DNA of 64,000 nucleotides from Leptidea sinapis (lineage: Eukaryota; Arthropoda; Insecta; Lepidoptera; Pieridae): NCBI RefSeq assembly GCF_905404315.1, contig NC_066281.1, forward strand, positions 11,002,001 to 11,066,000, given 5' to 3'. The notes beneath the pieces are model-generated. The model saw only the letters and a list, made by a program, of their open reading frames with translations. It was not told the origin of the DNA and did not search any database. This document shows, piece after piece, positions 1 to 10,940 of this stretch. The translations under genes were made by a program, and so were the position numbers. The first letter of the stretch is position 1; every line of letters begins with the position of its first letter.

Positions 1-8
1 CTGATGAT

Positions 9-215
9 TTGTGATCCCAGTGTCATTCTTATGTCTTGTATTATTATTTTACAAAGTTTTACTACGCAACCCGGCATTTTACTTTCAATTATTAGCAAAG
101 TTTAACATGACATGTGAGACTGGCTCGAGTACGTCCACTTGGCCTAGTATTAGCTGCCGCACTTTGCGACTACGCCTAGCGGTATCTAGTTGGAGCGAAG
201 TGGAGACCAATCCTT
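9..215 (+). mobile_element. Right part of TIR MITE M2
   Basis: Matches the right two-thirds of the element at 21179-21585 (shared stretches GTGATCCCAGTGTC and GAGACCAATCCTT). It ends in the same terminal inverted repeat; its left end lies before the window. The small open frame here is non-coding repeat sequence. Confidence 0.6.
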
Positions 216-406
216 AATCCAAGTCAAAAATATTTCCCATTAAAAAACAGGCGTGACACGGATATGGAGCATTATCTCTACGCTAAGATGTTTGAAATGA
301 TATGCAATAAAAAAAAAAATTCTTTTCGATACGATTTGTACGAAAGTCTTATGAATGTCAATTATGATGCCGTCCATTCAAAATACTACCAGGATTCAGG
401 AGGCCT

Positions 407-634
407 GCGAAACGAGCAGGACGCTCAGCTGATGATACGCCCTGCCCATGCAATGCAACTCTTAAGATTCTTGAAAACATAGGATTTTAAGTCTCATTTT
501 CCCAGTAATTCACTTGTTACGGCGCCCTTCAGACCGAAATACAATAATGCTTACACATAAGTGTTTCACAGCAGAAATAGGCGTCCTTGTTGTACCCATA
601 ATCTAGCCGGCATCAAAGAAGCCTCCCACTGGTA
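407..634 (-). mobile_element. Family A retroposon, internally deleted copy
   Basis: Reverse-orientation copy. It runs from the AGCAGGACG...CAGCTGATG segment to GCCTCCCACTGGTA, the reverse complement of the family start. The central hairpin and part of the CTTGAGACATAAGATG segment are deleted. Confidence 0.7.
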
Positions 635-838
635 ACTTTTACATTAAGAAACGGCAAGAATCTCAGCAAGTTTTATTCTCCATTTACAGCTATCACTGTG
701 TCCACACATTTTTAATTTCTATATCATTCTTGAACTTAATAATCTTATATCCTAAGAAAAGTGCTCACCGCTGCTAAAGAAATTTTCACATCAAAAAAAT
801 TTGTCACCTGGAAGGCGAGGCAATAACATTAGTAACAT

Positions 839-1158
839 TAGAGCTGTTTCACCTGATTCCTGCCGCCGAATTCCACCTTTGCACGACACGCCACAAGTTA
901 GGATATCATACTCACAATCTGGATGTGTGGCGGTCTTCCACAGTGCGGTTTACACTGAGCTTTCTTCCACGCACTACAAAGAGGAAACATTCCGGGACGT
1001 TACGGCATGTGTACCTTCAAAAAAAGCGCGTACTTCCTTCCTTAAAGGCCGGTAACACTCCTGTGATTCCTCTGGTTTTGCAAGAGATTTGGGGCGGTGG
1101 TGATCAATTAACACCAGGTGACCCGCTCGTTTGTCGTCCTTTTCTATAAAATAACAAA
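839..1158 (+). pseudogene. LINE L1 3' end, C-terminal ORF2 remnant
   Basis: Frameshifted C-terminus of a jockey/CR1-like LINE ORF2. Recognisable pieces are AVSPDSCRRIPP (a frameshifted form of FHLIPAAEF), CVAVFHSAV and PSKKARTSFLKGR. It ends in the shared LINE tail (TTAACACCAGGTGACCCG, then TTCTATAAAA). Same family as 5948-6215, 45880-46440 and 52758-53113. It is 5' truncated and lacks all RT catalytic motifs. Confidence 0.75.
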
Positions 1159-1160
1159 AT

Positions 1161-1480
1161 TTATTTCACGGCTAGACATCACAAATTGCTTGCAAATTTC
1201 TACAACGGTCAACGTCTCTAGATTCTTTAACTCTCCTATTTCTTACATTTACTTACACAACACCTCGCGTATATTACTTATCGTGTATGTTATTACCCAC
1301 ATGCTAATGAATAATAACAACAGAGAGTAAATTTATGATTGCTGGATTGTACGCGTAACCGCGGTTTGTTCTCGTACAAGAGTACCTACACTATTCACAG
1401 AAATATTTGAACGTCCGAGTCTTATGTTCACACTCGAGCCATGGTCGTTTTTTCATCTTTTTTATTTACTTTAGGTTATA
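1161..1480. other. AT-rich stretch, nothing recognised
   Basis: No repeat family seen elsewhere in the window, no plausible splice-bounded ORF and no RNA motif was recognised here. Confidence 0.5.
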
Positions 1481-1484
1481 TTCA

Positions 1485-1717
1485 AACAAAACATATCTTA
1501 TAACTATATTTACAATACTATGACTACATAAAATTAAAACTATCATTACGTGGAAGCGTACCTAAAATACTGGCAGCATTTCCGCGTTGGATAGCTAGGC
1601 TGATCCGTTTGCCAGCGCTTGGGTTTCCAGTAGCCTTATTGAGGCACGTAGATAGTATTTTGAACATTCTCCGCGCCTCTGGGCCCCACGGGCCAAGTGT
1701 CTCGACTCTCTTTTTTA
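1485..1717 (-). pseudogene. Retroelement L4 tail
   Basis: Translated on the minus strand it reads ETLGPWGPEARRMFKIL, then ATGNPSAG and RISLAIQRGNAASILGTLP, followed by an AT-rich 3' tail. The same peptide and tail recur at 15640-15967, 37560-37917, 54370-54650 and 56195-56405. This is the C-terminal end of a retroelement ORF whose polymerase part is absent from the window, so the clade is not assigned. Confidence 0.6.
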
Positions 1718-1910
1718 TTGTATCTTATTTGCTATGAAGTTATCTAAGAATTGTCTGTTTTTAGCCTTATAGTTATATTAGTTTCGTCTGTATCTATGTT
1801 TCTGTGTTTCTAAGTAATGGAAACTACGTGTTTGCTACCCACTTCAAGACGTGTGGTTTATTTGAATATAAGTGCTGATCCGGGAAAGGCTCATTGTATG
1901 AATCGACATA

Positions 1911-2560
1911 TCTTATATCATTAAACGAGCAATTCTTGTGTATATATACCGTTATCTGGGCTCCTCATACAAAAGAAATTTATAAGGTACTTACCTGTAT
2001 ATGAGGCTATACGGGGTTTACCCTTTTTATCCGCCCATGTACCCGACATTATTTATTTTGGGTATGGTAGGATACAGCGAGCTGAGGGTAAGGACCTGGC
2101 GCTGATCTCATATTTATTCAAAGTACTAAGAGGGAAGGTACATAATGCGGATATATCGAGTAGACTGTATATTGTTGTTCCTGATAGGTATGTATGGCGC
2201 AGATGTCGGCCGCCGTTGCTGATGGTGCTGTCCGCGCGCACCAACTTGTTAAGTCAGGCTGCGGTGACACGTGCCCTTCGTACTATAAATGATATAGCCT
2301 CACAGACGGATCTGTTTTGTTGCACTCAGGGTGAATTCACGAGAGTAGCGTTATAAAATTTAAGGAAGTATTTTGATAAAATAAATAAATATATACATAA
2401 CATCTGAATCTCGGAAACGGCTCCAACGATTTTCATAAAAAATTTTTCGTGTTTTAATGAGAAACAACTGTAATAACATTAGAATACAAAGGTAAATTGC
2501 GCCACTATATACAAGACTATAATAGCTCAGATGGGACATTGGGTGAATATTATTTTCTAT
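1911..2560 (+). mobile_element. Helitron H3, split by a LINE insertion
   Basis: Starts A|TCTTATATCATTAAACGAGC. It is interrupted by the LINE fragment at 1950-2388 and resumes with CTGAATCTCGGAAACGGCTC. The resumed part matches the Helitron at 58434-58778, including a TAATAGCTCAG tRNA-like piece. The right limit is not defined. Confidence 0.55.
1950..2388 (+). pseudogene. LINE L5 ORF2 C-terminal fragment
   Basis: A frame without its own ATG runs to a stop at about 2356. It contains IQRAEGKDLALISYLFKVL, ISSRLYIVVPDRYVWRR and SARTNLLSQAAVTRALRTI, the layout of the post-RT C-terminus of jockey/CR1-type LINEs. A frameshift near 1985 joins VIWAPH to FIRYL. The fragment ends in an (AAAT)n-like tail. 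An 8 bp repeat ATATATAC flanks it (1942-1949 and 2389-2396), consistent with a target-site duplication, although the site is AT-rich. It lies inside Helitron H3. Confidence 0.7.
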
Positions 2561-2677
2561 ACGTCACTGTTTTTTTTTTTTAACCGGAACTTAGCGTTAT
2601 ATTTAAGCCGATTTCAGGTCTTGTGTATCAAACAAATTAAATAATATCTTTATTATATTATTATATATCTAAATCTA

Positions 2678-3304
2678 GTGTACCTTGTTCCCAATGAACT
2701 CCTAAACTAATGAACGGATTTTAATGGGGATAACTTTGTGGAGTGCAGTTTAGTCCAACTTGAGAGATAGGATAGTTTGTATTTCGATTTGGGACCCATA
2801 ATTATTTTTATTTCCAATATTTGTTTTGTATGTACATATTTTCTATGACAAAATTTAATGACGCATGGTTTGACAGTTGTGCTGTGAAACAGTTTCATCA
2901 TAACAACAGGGAGCATAGTTTACGAAATATTTCTTGATGTTATGAAATATTATTGACAAATTCATAAATAAACTAAAAAACACGCTTTGGTTGAGAGATA
3001 ATGGTTGAAATTTAAAATTAACATAAATTTATTATTGACGACAGATGAAAAAATTATATAAATTGACAAAAATTTTATTTTGCAAATTGAAAAATAGAGT
3101 AATTTTACCAAATTAATGTATTGTCATCGGTCCTCGATAAATCTACGAAAATTGAACGAAATCTAGCCGTTTAAAGTAGGTCATAATCACGCCCAAATGA
3201 GTCGGTTACAAACAAACATACACATACAGGTGAAGCTAATAAAAAGCGTGTAAAAACAGTATTCAATTTCTTATTTACAGAACAACGACTGTTGGGTCAG
3301 CTAG
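2678..3304 (+). mobile_element. Non-autonomous Helitron H1
   Basis: Starts A|TCTAAATC and ends CTGTTGGGTCAGCTAG|T, the CTRR terminus of the H1 group. The first 270 bp match the 5' halves of 49419-49781 and 49782-50147. The interior adds about 280 bp, including GAGTCGGTTACAAACAAAC, which recurs at about 55760. No Rep/helicase coding is present. Confidence 0.8.
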
Positions 3305-3773
3305 TGAAGCTATTTAATAAAACATAATGTACACAAGATATTGTTTCGTATCGTATGGCAACACCAATAAAATTGTAAAGTGGGTAATATACATTATTAA
3401 TTAACTCCCAACATGGCATCTTTTGTAACAATTATTATTGCTAATTCGTTGTTAAGAAGTATGACGAACAATGTTCATATATTTCCCTTCTTTGTGTAGT
3501 TCCAGCATATTTCTCATATGATCAGGTTGTAGCGTGCATGTTATACGGATGTCATTAATTATGCTATCAATCATAGCTGGCCGATGACGCGTCCGCTATT
3601 TGTATGGGAATGAAATTAATGACAAATAATGATAATGAAAGCTCCATAATAATTACAATTCGAATTCTTTTATTATTGTTTTTGAAATTTGCACCGTGGG
3701 ATGTACCTATTCTTCTTTTGCTTTGGACGTAATATTTTTTTTTGATAATTCGCAAAACTTTATGGAAATTTTC
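3305..3773. other. No gene or repeat recognised
   Basis: AT-rich sequence between a Helitron and a family A copy. The 62-codon minus-strand frame at 3567-3755 is lysine/isoleucine-rich from base composition and has no coding character. Confidence 0.5.
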
Positions 3774-3774
3774 T

Positions 3775-4090
3775 ACCAGTGGGAGGCTCCTTTACATAGG
3801 ATGCCGGCTAGATTATGGGTACCACAAGGGTGCCTATTTCTGTAGTGAAGTGTTAATGTGTAAACATTACTGCGTTACGGTCTGAAGGGCACGGAAGCTA
3901 GTGAAATTACTGGGCAAATGAGACTTGACATATTATGTCTCAAGATGACGAGCGCAGTTGTGGTGCCGCTCAAAATTTTTGGGGTTTTCAAGAATCCTAA
4001 GCGGCACTGCATTGCATTGTAATGGGCAGGCCGTATCAATTACCATCAGCTGAACGTCCTGCTCGTTTCATTCGTTATTATCATAAAAAT
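3775..4090 (+). mobile_element. Family A retroposon, near full length
   Basis: Begins ACCAGTGGGAGGCTCC and ends CGTTATTATCATAAAAA. It carries the TGCCGGCTAGATTATGGGTA and CTTATGTCTCAAGATGACG-type segments in normal order, but one arm of the second hairpin is altered. Confidence 0.8.
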
Positions 4091-4655
4091 ATGATGTTAA
4101 ATTCATTTAATAGTTACTTATGTCAGTACGCAGGTTTACTGACCACTAATAATTAATAATAATAATGTTAATAATAGCAAATTGTAATCTCACTTATGTT
4201 TTATTACCTGCTTTTTTATTTTTAAAAAGTATTTTATTTAAACAATCACAATTTCAAGTAGTTACCTTGGTATCATTAAATATCGCTGATGTACATGAAG
4301 TATATATAGTCGGATCTCGTGACGTGTTTATAATATTGTTTGATTTAGGTCAAACATCCGATGCCCTTACCAATGTTCATCTTTCCACTCGTGTACACGC
4401 CTAAGGGCCCTCAACCTTGGGCCCTGGAGCTGTGACGATAGCATATGGGCTGTAATAACTCGCCAGGGGCATTATTTTGTAAACGTAAGAATAACATGAC
4501 TGTATAGGAACTAATGTTAATGTGTGAGATTCTATGGTGCAGAATCATTTATTATTTTATTTAAATTAACATCAAATATCAACTCAATGTGATACAGTGG
4601 CAGGCAAAATAAGCAAGTTTGTTTTCGTTTTGAGAAGGCTCAGACAAACTTTATC
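4091..4655. other. No gene recognised
   Basis: A short segment near 4205-4245 (AAAAAGTATTTTATTTAAA) recurs near 20250 and 51600 as a low-copy motif. The 79-codon frame at 4165-4404 matches nothing I recognise and has no splice context. Confidence 0.45.
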
Positions 4656-4659
4656 CTTT

Positions 4660-5590
4660 AGGATGCCTTTCCACCAGCGATGTTCGAGCGAAATGTGTCG
4701 TGCGAGGAAGTCTAGCTGTGCTGTGAAAATGTAGACAGTACTTCACTAAAAGCCACCTCCTGCAACTTTATAAGGCGCAAATTCGGCCTCATATGGAGTA
4801 CTGTTCTCACCTCTGGGCGGGTGCTCCCCAGTACCAGCTTCTTCCATTTGACCGCATACAACGAACGAATCGACGAGCAAGCCATATCCGATCGGCTTGA
4901 TTCTTTGGCATTGCGTAGAGATGTTGGTTCTCTCTGCATTTTCTACCGCATTTATCACGGGGAGTGCTCAGAGGAGCTGTTCGGGTTGATTCCAGCGGTC
5001 GAATTCCACCATCGGACAAGACGTCTGGCATTCCACAACCGCGCGTTTCGTTAGAAAGTTCTTGCCTTGCACAGCCACTTTGTGGAATCAATTACCGGCT
5101 GCGGTTTTCTCGAACAGATACGACTTAGGGACCTTCAAGAAAAAAGCATACTCCCACCTATAAGGCCGGCTACGCATTTCTTGACACACCTGTTGTTGCA
5201 GATGTCCATGGGCGGTTGCCTCACCTCTGCCTATCCTGTGAGCCTCTTGCCCGTTTGCCCCCGAAAAAAAAATGTGTGGAGGTTTCCACCAAAGCTGTGC
5301 GAGGAAAATGTGTCGAACGAGGATGTGTAGCGAGGCTGTGAAATGTGTCGACGGGGGTGCGATCTAGTATGCTGGCTGGTACAGTATGTCGCAAAACTCG
5401 CAACACATCCCTCGCACACTTCCCTCGCACACATCCCCCTTATTATGTATGCGCAAAAATCTAGCTCCGCTGAGCCGTTTCCACCAGAGCTGTGCTGACC
5501 GAGGCGAGGTAAATGAAGCGATACTATTGGTTCTTTATAAACACATCCCTCGTTACGCATCCTAGCTCATCTCTGGTGGAAAAGCAGCCT
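4660..5590. repeat. TTTCCACCAGAG repeat (M7), interrupted by a LINE
   Basis: The motif TTTCCACCAGAGCTGTGC occurs with variation at 4669, 5281 and 5488, and inverted near 5567, with GTGTAGCGAGG-type spacers. This looks like a compound inverted-repeat MITE cluster with the LINE at 4745-5270 inserted in it. Exact ends were not determined. Confidence 0.45.
4745..5270 (+). pseudogene. LINE L1 ORF2 C-terminal fragment
   Basis: Starts in a clear frame, LYKAQIRPHMEYCSHLWAGA then PQYQLLPFDRIQR, the thumb/C-terminal region of jockey/CR1-type LINE polymerases. It then frameshifts into IYHGECSEELFGLIP. It ends CCCCGAAAAAAAA. The protein continues upstream in intact elements; here it is 5' truncated. Several frameshifts and stops make it non-functional. 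Confidence 0.8.
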
Positions 5591-5885
5591 TAATGCTGCA
5601 CCTACTAATATTTCAAATGTTTTTCTGGCCCAAAAAAGAGTACAAGATCTTTATGCAAGCAATGTCAGTCCTCTAGAATCATGTAGACCATTATTCAAAA
5701 AGTACCGTCTGTTAACGCTTACTGGTATTAGATATTAGAAATTAGTATGTTCATTAAAAATATGGTGAACTTTTTATACAAACGACTATTCCATTCGCTT
5801 TTCATCCCTTTCGGACATCAAAAAATATTATTTAATTATCTAAATGTATTTCTATATGTAAGCCTTGTTAATAAACGATAAAATA

Positions 5886-5953
5886 ATGCGATGTAATAGT
5901 ATATAAATGTTACATGAAATATCATGTAACATTTATATACTATTACATCGCAT
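5886..5953. repeat. Perfect palindrome, 32 bp arms and 4 nt loop
   Basis: Left arm 5886-5917 and right arm 5922-5953 are exact reverse complements around AATA. The right arm runs into the 5' end of the truncated LINE that follows. Confidence 0.95.
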
Positions 5954-6215
5954 GATACGCCACAAATTAGGATATTATCCCTACCATCTGGATGTGTGAC
6001 GGTCCTCCACAGTGCGGTTTTCAATAAGCTTTCTTACACGTACTACAAAGCTCTGGAATGAGCTACCTTGTGCAGTGTTTCCGGGACGATACGACACAAA
6101 GGCCGTCAACGCTCCTGTGATTCCTCTGGTGTTGCAAGGGAATATGGGCGGTGATCACTTAACACCAGGTGACCCGTACGCTCGCTTATCCTCCTTTTCC
6201 ATAAAAAAAATATAT
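5948..6215 (+). pseudogene. LINE L1 3' end copy
   Basis: Reads RHKLGYYPYHLDV, then VFNKLSYTYYKALE and LPCAVFPGRYD in shifted frames. It ends TTAACACCAGGTGACCCG, then TTCCATAAAAAAAA. Short 5'-truncated insertion whose left edge coincides with the palindrome at 5886-5953. Confidence 0.8.
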
Positions 6216-6229
6216 TATGAAGAAATAAA

Positions 6230-6860
6230 CACCTTTTATAAAACTATATCTAAACGTAACTCCATTTGATTCACATTAATTTATTCCTATTTAAATATTA
6301 TTTACGCTAGATGATATAATTAATATGACAAACAGGAGCCATACAGCCAAGCGAAGATGAATCCACGATAGCCTTAATGCCTGTCCATAAACAAGAAACA
6401 AACACCATTGAAGCGGTTTAAATTCAAATTACTGTCTAAGTTAGCTTGTAGGCCACCCACGCTGTCGTCCGCTGCTCCTAATTTGCTCGCATGATTTATG
6501 AACACCAGTCTATATTCGAGACCAGTATGCAGTTGTCGTAGGTTTGCACATAATATACGGTGTGTGATATATCTTGCTCGAATCAGATGGACGATTTGAC
6601 TGTATCAGTAGATGTGTTGCGTAACGCTACCATTGACCATTCATGATGCATTGTTTGTAAAGGAAATAATTAATGGCATTTCGTTTATTATCAATCTTTG
6701 TTTTATATTCTGTTATCTTGTTGATCTATTTATACGCGGACGATGAATAGACTTGTATGGACAGCCTCTTAGTTTAATGATCCTTTGTGAAGTACAATAC
6801 ATTGAAATGTTTGTAGATGGGGTTGGTAATTTAGACTCACTTAATCAAATTGAAATATCT
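6230..6860. other. No gene or repeat recognised
   Basis: AT-rich sequence with no family member and no ORF with coding character. Confidence 0.5.
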
Positions 6861-6863
6861 GCA

Positions 6864-7345
6864 TTTTTTTTTGGAGAGGAGGAAAACACATTTACGTATT
6901 GAAGACCCCGAAACGGGGCCCATATGTCGGACTCGGGTGTCCGCGTAAGAGGCCTACCGATTAATAACCTCCTCTATGCTGTCAACCCTGAAGGCTTTTA
7001 CAGCAACATAGGACGTGGGCCGTGGAGGCCGCAAAGACTACGCAACAACAGTCGCGGGGCGTCTCTTAAGGAGACTCGAACCTCGGACCGGCTGTGTGCT
7101 TGTGGGAAGGAGAATGCATGATGATGAAGATGGAAGATGAAAAAATGAGGAGAACACACTCGCCGGCGAGTGCGGTGATGTATTGTGTAATGCACAATAG
7201 TGTGTATATATGTGTGCATGTATGTACGTGTTTGTGTTTGTTTGTGGAGTGTGTTGGTGGTTGTGTATGTGGTGTATGTCAGTCCGTCAGTCAGTCCGTG
7301 TGCGAGTGAGAGTGGAGTGAAACGATTACAGAACGAGGACTAACG
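6864..7345 (-). mobile_element. SINE D copy 1 (long form)
   Basis: Poly-T at the left (poly-A in element sense). It then carries GGAGAGGAGGAAA, a GGCCGCAAAGACTACGCAAC block and GGAGACTCGAACCTC, whose reverse complement resembles a pol III box B. Similarity to 12076-12450 continues past CTTGTGGGAAGG through a GT-rich stretch (about 7190-7310). The true 5' end is uncertain. Confidence 0.6.
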
Positions 7346-7717
7346 TCTCGTCGGGTATCAAAATAGCAGCGTTACCCCTTAGAATTCTCAATAAGTAATG
7401 TCTACTCAAACTTAGCGCTCTGGCTTATATAGGGCGCGACTGCCTACCGTGATGATTCTACCAACTGTTAGTTGGCACTGCTGTAGTGCCAACTAACTTA
7501 CACGAATCAAGTTTACCAAAGATTTGAATATTATGTGCTGTGTTATTGCTTGTGATATCTTATGACAGTTCATGACGTTGGTAGCGCTTGTTAACACATC
7601 AACTAATCAATATAATATTGTTGACATTTTATATTCTATAGGAATTAGTCACAGGGTAAGAAGATGCTTCACTATGATCCGCCCATATTAATGACAATAC
7701 GTACACACATTCACACA

Positions 7718-7873
7718 CAAAGCTGTGGAATGAACTTCTTTGTGCGGTGTTTCTATGCCGCTTCGATGTCGAAGCCTTTCAAAAAAGCGCGTACACTCGA
7801 GAATGTTGGCAGCGGTTGTCACTTAACACCAGGTGACCCGTACGCTGCTTTATACACTCTTCCATAAAGAAAA
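7718..7873 (+). pseudogene. LINE L1 3' end fragment
   Basis: AAGCTGTGGAATGAACTTC to TTAACACCAGGTGACCCG and a CCATAAAGAAAA tail, with an internal deletion relative to other L1 tails. Confidence 0.7.
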
Positions 7874-8002
7874 CAACACAACACACACACAAACATAAAC
7901 ACTCAATTAATTAATTAAATTAAATTTTATACGTCTTTGATTACATCGTACGTCGCCATCCTACCTATACCTAGTTTGACTGGGCTACCATAATCATTAA
8001 CA

Positions 8003-8215
8003 CTTGGATATCATCCACACATGGAGGGACGCCTCATATGCGGATGCATGTGAGGCGTTCCTCCACTGCGCAGTTCTCAAGTTTCTTCCATGTACAACCA
8101 AATTGTAGAATTGTTTCCTTGACCTGTTTTCAGGACGATATGACAAAAAGGATACCCTCCACCACAACACCAGCAGTATCCCGTGCGCTCGTTTATTCTC
8201 CTCCAGCTCCACCCT
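8003..8215 (+). pseudogene. LINE L1 fragment with internal inverted insertion
   Basis: L1 segments CTTGGATATCATCC and GTTCCTCCACTGCGCAG are recognisable. Between them an inverted copy of the downstream L1 segment creates an 18 bp imperfect hairpin (8023-8040 with 8047-8064, two mismatches). Confidence 0.55.
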
Positions 8216-8723
8216 TTTGAGACTTCTGCAGGCGACCGGAAACGATGCTGGAACGGAGGACGTGTACCAGATATTCTGCCATTCTCCAGCACTCTGTAAT
8301 GTCGTGCTGTGGCGTTACTCCTGCCTCCATGTATCTCCTGCATAAATAATTGTCTGTCACTGTTAATTTTGTAAAAGTTTGTTAGAAAAACAGTCTAGCA
8401 ACACTTGTGTTTCTGGTTGACATATTAAACTTGTCTATACTCTGTGTGCCTGCCATCGTGTCTTTCTCTGTGATCGCTGCTGCGATAAGGTTAATGTTGT
8501 TCTTGTGTAATAAGACTATTGCATGTTCATCTCGACTAAAACTAATCCAAAGAAATCAGTATATTTTATTCATCTATCCCAAATAATCTTTCAGTCACAA
8601 GACTAAAGGCAAAAGGTTGCATGTTTGTGAAACATGAAACAATGATCGGTTTATTCTGGTTTCCTTTCAAATGTACAGACCTTTCATCATTTAGATCCTG
8701 ATGCAGAAGACGGAATTCCAATT

Positions 8724-8895
8724 TGTTTAGATTTCAAAGAGCGGCATCTCAAGTCAATTTCCTAATTTGGAATTATTGGGGTTGAGCAGGTTATTAACTG
8801 TAAAGTAGTACAGTTGAACAACGAACCGTGCGTCACTGGAACGCTTGGCTCAGTTAGTAAGTGCGCTCGGACTGAACCCGAGAGGTCGCAGGTTA
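8724..8895 (+). mobile_element. SINE C, partial copy
   Basis: Shares AGCGGCATCTCAAGTCAATT, GGGGTTGAGCAGGTTAT and a TTGGCTCAGTTAG box-A-like tRNA segment with 35793-36197. The box B region is broken and the 3' tail is missing. Confidence 0.6.
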
Positions 8896-8899
8896 CATA

Positions 8900-10450
8900 T
8901 TTAATATTATGTATGAAGCCGTAATATCGCATATGCCTGTTATTACGCCAGTACCCTCGCCCTTCAAACAATTTTGTGGTAGAAATACTATTTTGTAACC
9001 TGATACGAAAGAGTAGACTTATGATTTCAAACTGTATTTTGTTCCCCTATATCGGTGTATATAATGGAATCTTTGACGCCTTTTTCGCTTCTTTTACATT
9101 ATTGTAATACATAATTTTTTTACTAATACAACTCATAAGTCAAGCGTTTATAATACTTTATTTATTTTAACAATATGTTCGGATTAGACATAATTTATTG
9201 CTAAATACATTAATTATCTCATTCATGTGAAATGTGTAGGTGTGTCATGATGGATGCAAAAAACTTGCAACAAAAAAAATATTTTAATCTATGGTCCGTA
9301 TTCCATAATTTGCATTATTGTTGCAATTATTTCTGAGTTGCACTTGTTTGAGTGTTTTTTTTAATTTTGGCAAGAAATTTAATCGAGCGACCACCTTATT
9401 CACCAGCTCAAATTACCACTTATTGGATCCCGTTTTCAATCGGTAGGAGACATAAGGATTCGCAACGAGAAATAAACTGAGCTCCGCAAAAGGTGCTTAA
9501 AAACAGTTTTATGATTGGTATAATCGTTAGCGTAAGTGTACCGTTTCTGAAGGAGCATTTTTTGAAGGCCATAAAATACTGTTTATTTGTGACGTCATAG
9601 TACAGTATGTCTAAATACAAAAGACTTAAAATATTAAACGTAAACAAATTAGATAAATATTATTTTTTATAAGCCACAAAGTGATCCCAACACTCGGAAT
9701 TTTTTCTGGTTTCGAAACCAGCGCTGGTGTTCTGTTGGGCCATTTGGTGACGTTACCTTAGAGAAAATATAAAATTAAAACTAATTTTAGTTTGTAAGCT
9801 ATACAAAATAAAATAAAAAAATACTAAAAATTTGTGTAATTTTTGTGGATCCTTTCCCGGCATTTTTTTGACAAAGTATAAATAATCGTCTATAGTCTTT
9901 CTATAATTGTCGTGTGTTAGAGTTATATCGTCAATTCGTCATTGAATCTGAGAACTCGTATCTTAAACATCGCCCCCTGCTTGATGGGTTGGGGATTTTT
10001 CGGGGATAGCCTTATGTAATAAGTAAGGAGTAGGTATAAATTGTTATGAATTTATACAATATTGTTATTTCTACAAAAGTAAAATAGCACGTGGAATATT
10101 TTTTTAAGGATTTTTGTCTTGTTAGAATAAAGAAGTCAAAACTTCTTCTTACGTACGTACCTATATAAGACACACATTTTTTACTATTATTACTTTACCG
10201 ACACGAAACATTTAGGATTTTATTAACAATTGGCGGTAATATTTAATGATATTAATTTGATTTGCATTTTAGGTGCGGCACTGCATGCATTAATGTCTAG
10301 ATGGTTCGTTATTGTGAATATTATATTTAAAGTTCTAAAAAGATATAGTATTTTTTATTTAGAAAACAGATTCTTTTTGGCTTCGGAGCTTTGCTGGAGC
10401 GTTCAGATTATAATAGGTACAGATAATCTACAGGATATTTTTATGAAATA
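8900..10450. other. 1.5 kb without recognised genes or repeats
   Basis: Strongly AT-rich. Open frames such as 9420-9647 (minus) are short, with no domain, splice signal or repeat match. This is one of the longest stretches not explained by the repeat families described here. Confidence 0.5.
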
Positions 10451-10850
10451 CTAGTTGACCCGACAGACGTTGTTCTGTATATAATAAATAAAATAATGTT
10501 TCTTATGAATTTGTCAGTAATATATCATAAGATCAAGAATTATTTCGTAAAATATGCTCCCCGTTGTTGTAATGAAATTGTTTCACAGCAGAACTGTCAA
10601 ACCGTGCGTCAATAAATTATCTCATAGAAAATATGTCCATACAAAACAAACATCGGACGACGGGGGACACATCAAAGGAAAAACAAAATTGTTGTTTTTA
10701 TTTAATTCCGAACACTTTCATATTTATTCACCTTTTAAACCTTCCCTGGACTTCCACAAATAATTTAAGACCAATATTACCCAAATCGGCCCAGCCGTTC
10801 TCGAGTTTTAGCGAGACTAACGAACAGCAATAAATTTTTATGTATTTAGA
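10451..10850 (-). mobile_element. Non-autonomous Helitron H1, complete
   Basis: In minus orientation it starts A|TCTAAATACATAAAAATTT and ends GTCTGTCGGGTCAACTAG|T, 400 bp. Both termini and the A|T insertion context are intact. Core TTTCACAGCAGAACTGTCAA is shared with the other H1 copies. Confidence 0.85.
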
Positions 10851-10940
10851 TAACAACTTATTTTAGTTTGTCGAAAGGAACCTTTTAATTTTTATAAAAT
10901 ATAACAACTTATTTTAGTTTGTCGAAAGAAACCTTTTAAT
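10851..10940. repeat. Tandem duplication, 51 bp period
   Basis: TAACAACTTATTTTAGTTTG followed by TCGAAAGG starts at 10851 and again at 10902. The second copy is partial, about 39 bp, with one difference. It directly abuts the Helitron 5' end at 10850. Confidence 0.85.

Noticed and set aside
4807..5091. Minus-strand 70-94 codon ORFs at 4.7-5.1 kb
   Set aside because: Shadows of the plus-strand L1 fragment.
7100..7320. Possible coding in the GT-rich stretch
   Set aside because: Cys/Val-rich frames simply reflect TGTGTG-type low complexity within SINE D.
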